A stretch of DNA of 32,842 bases, from positions 1 to 32,842 of the forward strand of contig JAFSAU010000028.1 of assembly GCA_017442155.1 (NCBI GenBank), in the 5' to 3' direction. Within the stretch, counting starts at the first letter, position 1. Every line of letters starts with the position of its first letter. Both the position numbers and the translations under genes were made by a program. The notes beneath the pieces were generated by a model that made no database searches, was not told the DNA's origin, and worked only from the letters and a program-made list of their open reading frames with translations. Of the stretch, positions 7,251 to 15,734 are shown piece by piece. The DNA is from Clostridia bacterium (GTDB taxonomy: Bacteria > Bacillota > Clostridia > UMGS1883 > UMGS1540).

Positions 7251-8330
7251 TTATCTCTTTACGCGGGCGTTGCCTTCCCAGATACTCCAGACCTGTTCTT
7301 CATCAGCCGGCTGTGCATAGTCGGTAAGGAAGGTGGTAGCCATGGCACCGCTGGCCCAGCCGAACTGGATCCATTTCTCCGGCTCCCAGCCGCGCAGGAT
7401 TGCGTACAGGAGACCGCCTACGAAGCCATCGCCGCCGCCGATACGGTCAAGCACGTGAATTTCGCGGGGTTCCACAACGTGCCAGTTGTCGCCTTCCAGC
7501 ATGATACCGCCCCAGAGGTGGCAGTTGGTGTGTACAACCTGACGAAGTGTGGTGGCGTAAACAGAAGTATTCGGGTATGCCTTTTTCACTTCCATAATCA
7601 TGCCCTTGAAGGATTCGATCTTGGAGCCGATATCCTTGCCGCCGGCTTCAGGGCCTTTCATGCCCAGGCACAGCTGGAAGTCTTCTTCGTTACCGATAAG
7701 AATATCCGAAACGCTGGCGATTTCAGCAAAGCTTTTTGCCAGTTCTTCTTCGCGGCCAACCCAGAAGGAAGCGCGGTGGTTGAGGTCAAAGGAAATCAGG
7801 GTGCCGTATTTCTTGGCGGCACGGGCCAGCTCCAGACAGAAGGTGGTGGTGTCAGGCGAGAGAGCCGCAATAAGACCGGAAAGGTGCAGTACCTGCACGC
7901 CTTCTTCACCGAAGATACGTTCCAGGTCAAAATCCTTGATATTCAGCGTTCTGCCAACTTCACCGGCGCGGTCGTTCTGCACGCGGGGACCGCGGGAACC
8001 ATAGCCGCTGTCAGCAATGTTGAACTGGTGACGGTAGCCCCAGGGGCCGCCCTGTTCCACTTCTTTACCCTCGTATGCCATGTGGCGGGCGGACAGATTG
8101 CTCTTGATGAAGTGGGCAATCGGGCTGCCTTTTACGAAGGTGGTCAGAACCTTTACCGGGAGACCCAGGTACGAGGAAACGCTGGCCACGTTGGTTTCTG
8201 CGCTGGTTGCCTGCATAACGAAGCGATCGCTTGCGTGGGTGGGCTGGCCGTTTTCAGGTGTGATTCTGACACCCATGCTGGTGGGAACCACCAGAGACCA
8301 TTTGCAGTTTTCTTTGAGTTTCATGCTCAT
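7251..8330 (-). CDS. PfkB-family carbohydrate kinase, 2-keto-3-deoxygluconate kinase-like
   Basis: The 359-residue product has the ribokinase/PfkB layout: substrate-lobe residues near TSAETNVASVSSYLG, central NEEDFQL, and a C-terminal DRIGGGDGFVGGLLYAIL holding the anion-hole glycines and catalytic Asp. The family consensus is D-[TS]-x-G-A-G-D, so the Arg and the third Gly here are deviations. The sequence resembles KdgK-type kinases, which phosphorylate 2-keto-3-deoxygluconate at C6 in uronate catabolism, but PfkB specificity is hard to read by eye. AGAGG lies 9 nt before the ATG. The gene is 27 nt downstream of the ABC transporter ATPase and 36 nt upstream of the NahK-like gene, so co-transcription is likely. 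Confidence 0.75.
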   Translation of the reverse strand: MSMKLKENCKWSLVVPTSMGVRITPENGQPTHASDRFVMQATSAETNVASVSSYLGLPVKVLTTFVKGSPIAHFIKSNLSARHMAYEGKEVEQGGPWGYRHQFNIADSGYGSRGPRVQNDRAGEVGRTLNIKDFDLERIFGEEGVQVLHLSGLIAALSPDTTTFCLELARAAKKYGTLISFDLNHRASFWVGREEELAKSFAEIASVSDILIGNEEDFQLCLGMKGPEAGGKDIGSKIESFKGMIMEVKKAYPNTSVYATTLRQVVHTNCHLWGGIMLEGDNWHVVEPREIHVLDRIGGGDGFVGGLLYAILRGWEPEKWIQFGWASGAMATTFLTDYAQPADEEQVWSIWEGNARVKR

Positions 8331-8357
8331 AGTAAAATACCTCTTTCTTTGTTATAT

Positions 8358-9098
8358 TTATAAAATTTTACGCAAAAAAGATTGAGTACGGGGGTTTTTC
8401 GGTGCGGAGAAAATTTCCTCCGGTGTCCCCGTTTCCATAATAGTGCCCTCGTCCATGAAGAACACGGTGTCTGCCACTTCACGGGCAAAGCCCATTTCGT
8501 GGGTAACGATAATCATTGTCATGCCGTCCCGTGCAAGCCCCTTCATAACGTCCAGTACCTCACCCACCATTTCAGGGTCAAGCGCACTGGTAGGCTCATC
8601 GAACAGCATCACATCGGGATTCATACACAATGCCCGCACAATGGCAATACGCTGCTTCTGGCCGCCGGAAAGCTGGGATGGGTATGCATTTGCACGATCG
8701 CGAAGTCCGACGCGCTCTAAAAGTGCGTAAGCCTTTTCCTCTGCTTCTGCTTTTGGACTTTTCAGAAGCTTTATGGGGCCAAGAGTCATGTTTTTCAGAA
8801 TGGTGTAGTGCGGAAACAGATTGAAATGCTGGAACACCATACCCATTTTCTGGCGCACACGGTTAATATCCACCTTCGGGTCCGTAATGTCGGTATCCTC
8901 AAAGAAGATGCGCCCGCCCGTCGGCTCCTCCAAAAGATTCAGCGAACGGAGATACGTGGATTTTCCGCTCCCGGAGGGACCGATAACCACCACAACCTCG
9001 CCGCGGTGGATTTCCGTGTCCACCTCCCGGAGTGCATGAATTTTACCTTTAAAGCATTTGGAAAGCTTTTCGGTACGGATAATACTGTTATCGCTCAC
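8358..9098 (-). CDS. Polar amino-acid ABC transporter ATP-binding protein (GlnQ type)
   Basis: The 246-residue cytoplasmic ATPase energises uptake through the adjacent permease. All hallmarks are present: Walker [10 protein letters not shown] (about residues 40-48), Q-loop VFQHFN, signature LSGGQKQR (143-150), Walker [13 protein letters not shown] (163-174) and switch His in VTHEMGF. The length is normal for GlnQ/HisP-type proteins. Its start overlaps the permease stop by 11 bp, a sign of translational coupling. Confidence 0.93.
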   Translation of the reverse strand: MSDNSIIRTEKLSKCFKGKIHALREVDTEIHRGEVVVVIGPSGSGKSTYLRSLNLLEEPTGGRIFFEDTDITDPKVDINRVRQKMGMVFQHFNLFPHYTILKNMTLGPIKLLKSPKAEAEEKAYALLERVGLRDRANAYPSQLSGGQKQRIAIVRALCMNPDVMLFDEPTSALDPEMVGEVLDVMKGLARDGMTMIIVTHEMGFAREVADTVFFMDEGTIMETGTPEEIFSAPKNPRTQSFLRKIL

Positions 9099-10467
9099 TG
9101 CTACGCAGCCTCCTTTCCAGAAGGGTGACGAGATGCTGGAGAATCAGCACCATCACAAGATAAATAATCGCCGACGCAATGAGAGGCATAAAGGCCGTAT
9201 ATGTAGCCGCCCGGATGGCGTTTATGGAATACATCAGGTCACCAAGGCCGATATAGAAAGCAATTGAGGTTTCCTTCAGCAAAACAACAAATTCATTCGC
9301 CAGGGCGGGGAGCACCGTTTTAAAGGCCTGCGGCAGAACAATGTAAAACATCGTCTGCATATAGTTAAAGCCCAGGCTCCGTCCCGCTTCCGTCTGGCCA
9401 TTATCTATGCTCATGATTCCACCCCGGACAATTTCGGCCACATAGGCACCGGAATTGAGACCAAAGCAGACAACTGCCGCCAGGAATTTATCAATGCCGA
9501 GTGGCATGAAAATAACAAAGTAAATAATCATAATCTGCACCACCACAGGTGTACCGCGGATAACAGTGAGATACACCTGGCAGATGCTGTTTACAAGCCG
9601 GAGCAAAAAACCATGCTTCGACTGTTTTAAGTAGGTGGCACGGACAAAGGCCACGAGAAAGCCGATAACAATACCAAGCAAAAGTGCAAATACGGTAAGC
9701 CGGATGGTCGTCCAAAGACCCTTTACGATGGTCAGCCAGCGGTTAGCTTCAATAAAATTGCGGTGGAAATCCTGCTTCAGGTCGTTCCAGAAACGGACCA
9801 GAGCCGTTGCGGTATCAGGCTTTGCGTTCTGCGGTACCTGCAGACAGTCCAGAAAACCCAGTTTGATATTGTCAGACTCAAATTCCCGGATTTCCTCGGT
9901 GCCGTCTGCTTTCGTCAGAACAGCAGAGGTTCTGGGGAGAATTTCGTTTTTTATGTCTATGAGGCCACCGAACACGGCGTTTACCACCTCGTCACTGGCA
10001 TAAAGAACAAGCCCCTCATGGGTGTCGAAAAGCGAGATACGGCAGGACACTTCTTTTTCTGCCGCCGTTTCTGCAAGCTCCATAAGGAGCGGCTCAAACT
10101 CCATTTTAAAATGGAGCTTGGACTTGTACATCCCCGTTTCCTTCCGTTCATCTGCGGAAAGGAAGGTGTCGTAATACGGGGCAACGGCACCATGCAGGTC
10201 AAGGGTCTGCACGGTACAGTCCAGAAGAATATCTTTTTCGTCACCGTAGGATATTTCCTCAACCGTAATCCGGTTTTTCTCTGCAATATATTGGGTTGTC
10301 TGGGTCGCGGCAATGGCATCGAGCCGGGAATTCACAAAGCTTTCGGCTTCTTCGGCCGTCATTTCCGATGCAGTGGTACTGCTGCGGAGAGCTACTGCCA
10401 GACCGCCGATAATAAGGGCGATAATCAGCACCGCAATGCCGGCTGTAATCAATTTTTTCTTATGCAT
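9088..10467 (-). CDS. Amino-acid ABC transporter permease with an extra N-terminal extracytoplasmic domain
   Basis: The C-terminal ~215 residues form a normal HisM/GlnP-type permease: several membrane segments, [15 protein letters not shown], and the EAA loop [20 protein letters not shown] that contacts the ATPase. Unusually, 459 residues are encoded rather than the usual ~220. After a first membrane segment (about residues 7-27) comes a ~200-residue, mostly hydrophilic charged region predicted to lie outside the cell. It does not look like a canonical type 3 solute-binding domain to me, and a separate binding protein is encoded just upstream. The extra domain may dock that protein or sense ligand. 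The gene overlaps the ATPase gene and follows an intercistronic hairpin. Confidence 0.88.
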   Translation of the reverse strand: MHKKKLITAGIAVLIIALIIGGLAVALRSSTTASEMTAEEAESFVNSRLDAIAATQTTQYIAEKNRITVEEISYGDEKDILLDCTVQTLDLHGAVAPYYDTFLSADERKETGMYKSKLHFKMEFEPLLMELAETAAEKEVSCRISLFDTHEGLVLYASDEVVNAVFGGLIDIKNEILPRTSAVLTKADGTEEIREFESDNIKLGFLDCLQVPQNAKPDTATALVRFWNDLKQDFHRNFIEANRWLTIVKGLWTTIRLTVFALLLGIVIGFLVAFVRATYLKQSKHGFLLRLVNSICQVYLTVIRGTPVVVQIMIIYFVIFMPLGIDKFLAAVVCFGLNSGAYVAEIVRGGIMSIDNGQTEAGRSLGFNYMQTMFYIVLPQAFKTVLPALANEFVVLLKETSIAFYIGLGDLMYSINAIRAATYTAFMPLIASAIIYLVMVLILQHLVTLLERRLRSSER

Positions 10468-10539
10468 AAAATGCTCCTTTAAACAATTCTTTTAAAGGCA
10501 ACACACGGCTGCGCTTAAAACAGTTGTTCAGATAATCGG

Positions 10540-10570
10540 ACAGAAAGCGGGAATCCCTCCCGCTTTCTGT
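10540..10570 (-). promoter_or_regulatory. Intercistronic stem-loop between binding-protein and permease genes
   Basis: ACAGAAAGCGGG (10540-10551) pairs perfectly with 10559-10570 over a 7-nt loop. No T run follows on the minus strand, so it is more likely a 3' mRNA-stabilising or partly attenuating hairpin. Such hairpins allow more binding protein than permease to be made from one operon. Confidence 0.6.
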
Positions 10571-10584
10571 ACAGACTACATTTT

Positions 10585-11391
10585 TTATTCCGCTTTAATG
10601 TACTTAGCGATAATTGTGTCAATCGTGCCGTCAGCGGTCAGCTTCTCGAGAGCCTTGTTGAGGTCAGAAAGCAGCGTTGCATTATCCTTGGCAACTGCGA
10701 TTGCATAATCTTCCACAGCATATTCTGTTTCCAGAATCTTGAGACCTTCGTTTTCAGCAACAAAGGCTTTCGCCGGCTCGTTGTCAATGATAACAGCGTC
10801 CACGTCGCCGCCCTTGAGGGCGATAACTGCGTCAGCACCCTTGCCGTAACTGGTTACGTTTTCCTCACCGTAATCGCCCTTGGAGTACGTGTCGCCGGTG
10901 GTACCCAGCTGTGTGCCGATTTTCTTGCCGGCCAGATCATCCAGTGTGGCGATGGCAGAATCCTCGGTTACGATAACAACCTGTACGCCGGTAGCGTAAC
11001 TGGAAGTAAAGTTCACTTCTTCCTTGCGCTCATCGGTAACGGTCATACCAGCCATACCGAAGCTGACTTCGCCCTGCTGTACAGCAGTGATGATGGAATC
11101 AAATTCCATGTCTGCAACTTCCAGTGTGGTGCCCAGCTCCTCGGCAACTGCGGTGGCAATTTCCACATCGATACCGCAGAATTCTTCGCCTTCCTTATAC
11201 TCATAGGGAGGAAAAGCGGCGTTTGTGCCCATCTTCAGGGGCTCGGTGTAAGTACCTTCGTAGGTAACGGCGTCTGCAGTTCCTGCAGTGTTTTCGGGTG
11301 CTTCACTGTTTGTGGGGGCGGCATTGTTACCGCAAGCGGCAACAGAGAAAACCATAGCCACAGCCAGTAAAACGAGTAATGCTTTTTTCAT
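10585..11391 (-). CDS. Amino-acid ABC transporter substrate-binding lipoprotein
   Basis: The 268-residue product is a type 3 extracytoplasmic binding protein: lipobox VAACGN, opening strand LKMGTNAAFPPYEYKEG, then GIDVEIATAVAEELG and the hinge-region GKKIGTQLGTTGD. It captures a polar amino acid for the permease encoded next; the exact ligand cannot be read. I take the ATG at 11389-11391, 9 nt after AGGAGG. A TTG three codons earlier touches the ribosome site and is unlikely. The gene heads the leftward transporter/kinase transcript and has its own promoter. Confidence 0.92.
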   Translation of the reverse strand: MKKALLVLLAVAMVFSVAACGNNAAPTNSEAPENTAGTADAVTYEGTYTEPLKMGTNAAFPPYEYKEGEEFCGIDVEIATAVAEELGTTLEVADMEFDSIITAVQQGEVSFGMAGMTVTDERKEEVNFTSSYATGVQVVIVTEDSAIATLDDLAGKKIGTQLGTTGDTYSKGDYGEENVTSYGKGADAVIALKGGDVDAVIIDNEPAKAFVAENEGLKILETEYAVEDYAIAVAKDNATLLSDLNKALEKLTADGTIDTIIAKYIKAE

Positions 11392-11426
11392 AGGGTTCAA
11401 CCTCCTAAAAAAATATAATCGCCTAT

Positions 11427-11455
11427 ATTATACAATGCAGGAAAGAAAATTGCAA
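11427..11455 (-). promoter_or_regulatory. Promoter of the ABC transporter/sugar kinase operon
   Basis: On the minus strand TTGCAA (complement of 11450-11455) is 17 bp from TATAAT (complement of 11427-11432), about 35 bp upstream of the binding-protein start. Confidence 0.8.
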
Positions 11456-11482
11456 GTATTTTTCTAAAAATTTACAGGATTA

Positions 11483-13213
11483 TTATTTTTTTGTGTCGAT
11501 TTCGGGGGGCGCAGGATTAACATATACTGTATGTTGTTTTTCATACAATACCATTCCCGGCTTTGCACCGGAGGGCTTCCACACATTTTTCACCGCCGTG
11601 TAGTCCACGGGTACCTGTGCGCTGTGCTTGCCGGCACTGAACCAGGCGGCCGTGGCGGCGGGCCTGAGAATCACGTCCTCCGGCACTTCCCGTCGGGCAG
11701 ACTGAATCAGCACATGGGAGCCGGGCATATTTTTCGTATGCAGCCAGATATCCTCGGCGCGGGACAGGCGCAGGGTCACCAGATCGTTCTGCTGGTTATT
11801 CCGGCCCACCAGAACGGAAAAGCCGCCCATCTCCAGCTGCAGAGGTGCAGCAGGAGCTTCCTTTTGCTTCTTGCCTCGGGTTTCTTCTTTAATAAAACCG
11901 CCGCTGACCAGCTCACGCCGGATTTCGGTCAGTGTATCCTCGTCTTCGGCACGGCTGATGGCTTCTGCCACGGTCTCCATATAGGCCGCTTCTTCTTTTG
12001 CGCGGGTCAGCTCTTCCCGGACCACCACAGCCGCAGTTTTCATCTTTCTGTACTTTTTAAAATATAACTGCGCATTGGCAGAGGCACTTTTGGTCTTATC
12101 CAGGGGAATGGTAATCGGTTCCATATTATTATAAAAGTTTTCCAGCGTCACGCTCTCATCTCCGGGAGCAATGCGATAAAGGCCTGCGCAGAGAAGCTCG
12201 CCGTAAATCCGGTATTTCTCCATATTCTCCGTTTCCTGCAGCGTGGCTTCATGTATTGTAATTTTCTTCCTGGTGCGTTCCAGAAAGGAGGCAACCCGCT
12301 TTTTAAGGCCCGCACTTCGCTGGCGCATACGGTCATCGTGGTCCCGGCCTCTGTACAGAGTGTCCATGGCGGCAGAAAGGCTTTCCGCTTTTTCTACCCG
12401 CATTACATCCCGGCAGGCATACGGCTCATAGGCTGTGAAATCAGTATACACACCGTCGGGCGTCAGAAGAAGAGACGGGAAAAATTTATTCTGCTTCACC
12501 CGGTCAAAAAAGCGGACAATCCCTTCTGCAAGTGCCGGAATATTTCCGCGCACGGGTGCATCCTCCCCCCCACAGCTTTCTGCCGCAATGCATCGAGCGG
12601 TCATGGGGCTGACACCGCGAAAAAGCGAGACCAGTGCTTTTTCAGCCAGTGCCTCCGGCATTGTTTCCAGAAGTGCTGCACAGCTTTCTGCGTTGGCCGT
12701 GAGGGGATTTGCCTTATCCTGCAGCGGAGGCGGTGTGTAGAGCATTCCCGGGAGAATGGCCCGGCCGGAGGAAAGGTCCGTGTGGTGAGCGGCGTCGATA
12801 ATCTTCCCGGTTTCATCGGTAAGAATGATGTTCGGATTCCGTCCTGCAAATTCAGCGTACAGAAACCGCTCTGTCTTGTCGCCCAGCTCACTGTAAACGC
12901 TTACTGTAAAGCGGAGCACGCGTTCAAAGTCCGGCTGTGAAATTTCTGCAAGCTTACCGCCGCCAAGGTGCTTGCGGAGGAGCATACAGAACATGGGCGC
13001 GTCAGCAGGATTCTTTTTCCGCACATCAGTGATATGCAGACGAGGAAAAGCGTGACTGGCACTCACAGCGAGACGCACCGTTTCCCGCGGGGTACGGACA
13101 GAAAGGGTAATTTCATCCCGCTCCGGCTGGTAAATTTTATCAATCCGTCCGTCTGCAAGGCGCACGGAAAGTTCGTGGGCCATACAGGCGACGGCAGTGG
13201 CATCCAGTGGCAT
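11483..13213 (-). CDS. rqcH: Ribosome quality control protein RqcH (NFACT family)
   Basis: The 576-residue product has the full NFACT layout: an N-terminal domain (MPLDATAVACMAHEL, then IDKIYQPERDEI, FAGRNPNIILTD), a central coiled-coil section with NNMEPITIPLD, and a C-terminal NFACT-R/DUF814 domain (FSVLVGRNNQQNDLVT, DIWLHTKNMPGSHVLI). In Bacillus subtilis RqcH binds obstructed 50S subunits carrying peptidyl-tRNA and directs addition of C-terminal alanine tails that mark the stalled peptide for degradation. Older annotations call this family fibronectin-binding protein A. The length is normal. AGGAG precedes the ATG, and it appears to be a single-gene unit with its own promoter. Confidence 0.94.
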   Translation of the reverse strand: MPLDATAVACMAHELSVRLADGRIDKIYQPERDEITLSVRTPRETVRLAVSASHAFPRLHITDVRKKNPADAPMFCMLLRKHLGGGKLAEISQPDFERVLRFTVSVYSELGDKTERFLYAEFAGRNPNIILTDETGKIIDAAHHTDLSSGRAILPGMLYTPPPLQDKANPLTANAESCAALLETMPEALAEKALVSLFRGVSPMTARCIAAESCGGEDAPVRGNIPALAEGIVRFFDRVKQNKFFPSLLLTPDGVYTDFTAYEPYACRDVMRVEKAESLSAAMDTLYRGRDHDDRMRQRSAGLKKRVASFLERTRKKITIHEATLQETENMEKYRIYGELLCAGLYRIAPGDESVTLENFYNNMEPITIPLDKTKSASANAQLYFKKYRKMKTAAVVVREELTRAKEEAAYMETVAEAISRAEDEDTLTEIRRELVSGGFIKEETRGKKQKEAPAAPLQLEMGGFSVLVGRNNQQNDLVTLRLSRAEDIWLHTKNMPGSHVLIQSARREVPEDVILRPAATAAWFSAGKHSAQVPVDYTAVKNVWKPSGAKPGMVLYEKQHTVYVNPAPPEIDTKK

Positions 13214-13242
13214 AATTTTCTCCTGTTTTCTTGTTTTTTTCT

Positions 13243-13271
13243 ATTTTATCACAATTTTTTTCTTTCGTCAA
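13243..13271 (-). promoter_or_regulatory. Promoter of rqcH
   Basis: On the minus strand TTGACG (complement of 13266-13271) is 17 bp from TAAAAT (complement of 13243-13248), about 30 bp before the rqcH start. Confidence 0.7.
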
Positions 13272-13377
13272 GTGAACAAAAAATGAAAATGGCGAATGAG
13301 AAAACAAGAGAAAACGAGAGATAAATCGAGAAAATAAGAGCAATGCAAAAATAAAATAAAATTTTTTCAAAAAAGTA

Positions 13378-13406
13378 TTGACAAAAAGCGGAAAGTGGCG
13401 TATAAT
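13378..13406 (+). promoter_or_regulatory. Promoter of rplM-rpsI
   Basis: Consensus TTGACA (13378-13383) and TATAAT (13401-13406) are exactly 17 bp apart, about 35 bp upstream of rplM, as expected for a strong ribosomal-protein promoter. Confidence 0.92.
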
Positions 13407-13441
13407 AGGCAGGTATTGAAAAGAAACGGAGGTAAAAACAC

Positions 13442-13867
13442 ATGAGTAGTTTTATGGCAAAGCCGTCTGATGTGAAGAGAAGCTGGTATATTATTGATGC
13501 TGCCGGCAAACCCGTTGGTCGTGTTGCGGCAATTGCAGCCACACTCCTGCGCGGTAAACACAAGCCCACCTATACCCCCCATGTGGATTGCGGAGATCAT
13601 GTTATTGTTATCAACTGCAATGAAGCGGTATTCACGGGTAAGAAGCTGGACCAGAAATCGTATTACAGACACAGCGGTTACGTTGGCGGTTTGAAAGAAA
13701 CAAGCGCACGCGCCATGATGCGCACAAATGCCGACCGTGCTATGTTCCTGGCCATCCGTGGCATGGTACCGGACACCACAATCGGCAGAGAGGCACTGAC
13801 AAGACTGCGTGTCTATAAGGATGCAGAGCATAAGCATGCAGCACAGAAGCCTGAAGTTTGGGAATAA
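13442..13867 (+). CDS. rplM: Ribosomal protein L13 (uL13)
   Basis: The 141-residue protein of the 50S subunit reads [51 protein letters not shown] and AIRGMVP, all standard for L13, at normal length. GGAGG lies 9 nt upstream of the ATG; a second Met at codon 5 is an alternative start. It precedes rpsI by 14 nt in the conserved two-gene operon. Confidence 0.98.
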   Translation: MSSFMAKPSDVKRSWYIIDAAGKPVGRVAAIAATLLRGKHKPTYTPHVDCGDHVIVINCNEAVFTGKKLDQKSYYRHSGYVGGLKETSARAMMRTNADRAMFLAIRGMVPDTTIGREALTRLRVYKDAEHKHAAQKPEVWE

Positions 13868-13881
13868 GGAGGTAACAGAGA

Positions 13882-14277
13882 ATGGCAGAGAAGACAGAGT
13901 TCTACGGAACCGGAAGAAGAAAGAAATCCGTTGCCAGGGTACGCCTTTTCCCCGGTACGGGCAATGTGACCATAAACGGCAGAGATATTGATGAATATTT
14001 CGGCCTGGAAACCTTAAAGACCATCGTTCGTCAGCCGCTGGACATTACCGGACAGCTGGGAAAAATGGACGTTGTATGTAAGGTTGCAGGCGGCGGTGTA
14101 ACCGGCCAGGCCGGTGCTATCCGTCACGGCATTGCAAGAGCACTTCTCATCGTGGATGAGGAATACCGCGGCACTTTAAAGAAGGCCGGCTTCCTCACAC
14201 GCGACCCGAGAATGAAGGAAAGAAAGAAGTATGGTCTCAAGGCTGCACGTCGCGCACCGCAGTTCTCCAAGAGATAA
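13882..14277 (+). CDS. rpsI: Ribosomal protein S9 (uS9)
   Basis: The 131-residue protein of the 30S subunit has the family opening [15 protein letters not shown], central [20 protein letters not shown] and the basic tail RAPQFSKR that reaches the ribosomal P site. Length is normal. AGGAGG-type sequence precedes the ATG, and the gene is co-transcribed with rplM. Confidence 0.98.
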   Translation: MAEKTEFYGTGRRKKSVARVRLFPGTGNVTINGRDIDEYFGLETLKTIVRQPLDITGQLGKMDVVCKVAGGGVTGQAGAIRHGIARALLIVDEEYRGTLKKAGFLTRDPRMKERKKYGLKAARRAPQFSKR

Positions 14278-14383
14278 TTTCTTTCACAAGGCAGAATATC
14301 CCGTACTGTATATATTTTTACGGTATGCAGGTATATAACACGGTAAAACAGTTCATAATGTTAAACCGGAAGGAGGGAAAATC

Positions 14384-14656
14384 ATGAATAAGGCAGAACT
14401 CGTAGCTGCAATCGCAGCAAATGCAGAAATTTCCAAGAAGGATGCAGACAAGGCTCTGGCAGCTGCAATCAACACCATCACCGACGTACTGGCAGATGGC
14501 GGCAAGGTACAGCTCGTAGGCTTTGGTACATTCGAAACCCGTCAGCGCGCAGCCCGCAAGGGTAAGAACCCCCAGACAGGCGCTGAGGTTATGATTCCTG
14601 CAGCAAAGGTTCCGGTATTTAAGGCCGGCAAGGCTCTGAAGGAAAACGTAAAATAA
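14384..14656 (+). CDS. hup: HU family DNA-binding protein
   Basis: The 90-residue nucleoid protein begins [11 protein letters not shown], has the conserved [21 protein letters not shown] beta-arm region and ends in a KAGKALK helix. HU bends and compacts DNA as a dimer. AAGGAGGG precedes the ATG. A 106-nt spacer separates it from rpsI. I see no confident promoter or terminator in that spacer, so it could be read through from rplM-rpsI. A strong bidirectional terminator follows. Confidence 0.97.
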   Translation: MNKAELVAAIAANAEISKKDADKALAAAINTITDVLADGGKVQLVGFGTFETRQRAARKGKNPQTGAEVMIPAAKVPVFKAGKALKENVK

Positions 14657-14665
14657 AATTTTACA

Positions 14666-14706
14666 AATACAAAACAGCAACCCTTTCGGGGGTTGCTGTT
14701 TTGTAT
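14666..14706. terminator. Bidirectional terminator between hup and the AraC-type gene
   Basis: AATACAAAACAGCAACCC (from 14666) pairs with GGGTTGCTGTTTTGTATT around a short TTTCGG loop. T-rich sequence occurs at both ends when read on the respective strand, so it can stop both convergent transcripts. Confidence 0.9.
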
Positions 14707-14754
14707 TGCAGTCAATCTCCTGCGCGCCCGTTTCTTGCACTTGTTCTGCAGAAA

Positions 14755-15615
14755 TCATATTTTACAGATTATTTTTTTAAACTCATTTGGCGATAAACCC
14801 ATTATTTTTTTAAAGTTACGATAAAAGGTTGAAAAATCAGTATATCCACAGAGTCCGTAAATGGCGGTTATTTTATAACCGTCTTTTATATATTCTGTGG
14901 CTTTTTTAATTCTGCAGATATTAAGATATCTATTGAAGGAATGTCCGGTAAGCTTATAAAAAAGGTCGCAAAAGCTGTTTTTTGACATCGCGGAGCGTTT
15001 GGTAATCGCATCAAGGGTAATTCGGTCTGTAAAATTGTTTTCAATGTACTCAACACAATGCAAAACAAATTGCTTACTATTTTCAAAATATGCAGGCAAT
15101 GTGTTTTTCTCAAAATAATTGCGGGCAAGAACAGCGACCAACAACACCGCATAAGAATGAATGATTTCGCTGAAGCCAAAGTTTTTGCAGTTAAATTCAT
15201 TAAGCATTCTTTCCATTATAGATTCGATATAAAATATGTCTTCTGAATCAATAGAAACTTTAGGGAGAATGTCTTTCTCTGTCAGCAGATTGCGAAGAAA
15301 GAGCGTGACAAGCTTACCCGCCTGATTTGCTTCACTTAAAAAATCAGGCATAAAGGAAAACGAATAAAACACCGTGTTTGGCTCAGGAGATATGTAATGC
15401 ACAACTCCGGGAGGAATGATAAACATATCACTTTGACATAGCTTTGAGGACTTGTTTTCTATAAAGTGCCTGAGGGTGCCTTTGGCAATGTAGTAAATCT
15501 GAAAATATTCGTGGGTATGCGGTTTTTTCGCTTCGTACGCTTTTTCTATTTTTTGAATATGAAAGTTCTCTGCAGCGTTATTGTAATAGGAGAGTACAAA
15601 ATTCTTAATGTCCAT
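14755..15615 (-). CDS. AraC-family transcriptional regulator with cupin-type sensor domain
   Basis: The 286-residue product has an N-terminal cupin-like half (HTHEYFQIYYIAKGTLRHF, then MFIIPPGVVHYI) that would bind a small effector. The C-terminal AraC double helix-turn-helix is clear (ITLDAITKRSAMSKNSFC, ending in YTDFSTFYRNFKKIMGLSPNEF). I place the start at the ATG at 15613-15615, with GAGGTG 7 nt upstream; an in-frame upstream extension of 21 residues lacks a ribosome site. It is transcribed divergently from the AtuA-like gene across a 119-bp intergenic region, so it very likely regulates that cluster, probably in response to its substrate. Confidence 0.88.
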   Translation of the reverse strand: MDIKNFVLSYYNNAAENFHIQKIEKAYEAKKPHTHEYFQIYYIAKGTLRHFIENKSSKLCQSDMFIIPPGVVHYISPEPNTVFYSFSFMPDFLSEANQAGKLVTLFLRNLLTEKDILPKVSIDSEDIFYIESIMERMLNEFNCKNFGFSEIIHSYAVLLVAVLARNYFEKNTLPAYFENSKQFVLHCVEYIENNFTDRITLDAITKRSAMSKNSFCDLFYKLTGHSFNRYLNICRIKKATEYIKDGYKITAIYGLCGYTDFSTFYRNFKKIMGLSPNEFKKIICKI

Positions 15616-15734
15616 ATTGTGTTCACCTCGAAATAATTTTACCACATCCATATACGAAAAGCAATATATAAAGTACAAAATGCAATAGTTTTGAATTGTG
15701 GCTATGATAAAATTGATATAAAAGGAGTGTTAAT
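15616..15734. promoter_or_regulatory. Divergent regulatory region between araC-type gene and catabolic cluster
   Basis: This 119-bp AT-rich spacer must hold promoters for both directions and presumably the AraC-type operator. On the plus side TATGAT/TAAAAT-like -10 boxes lie near 15700-15712 without a good -35 hexamer, which fits an activator-dependent promoter. AAGGAG precedes the atuA-like ATG. No operator could be fixed by eye. Confidence 0.4.

Noticed and set aside
7248..8363. Plus-strand open frame of 371 codons opposite the PfkB kinase
   Set aside because: Shadow of the kinase gene, whose motifs, ribosome site and operon position are clear.
10540..10570. Stem-loop as a rho-independent terminator
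   Set aside because: No T run follows on the minus strand and the downstream permease gene belongs to the same transporter.
14278..14383. Independent promoter for the HU gene
   Set aside because: TATA-rich segments exist but none has an acceptable -35 partner, so I did not annotate one.
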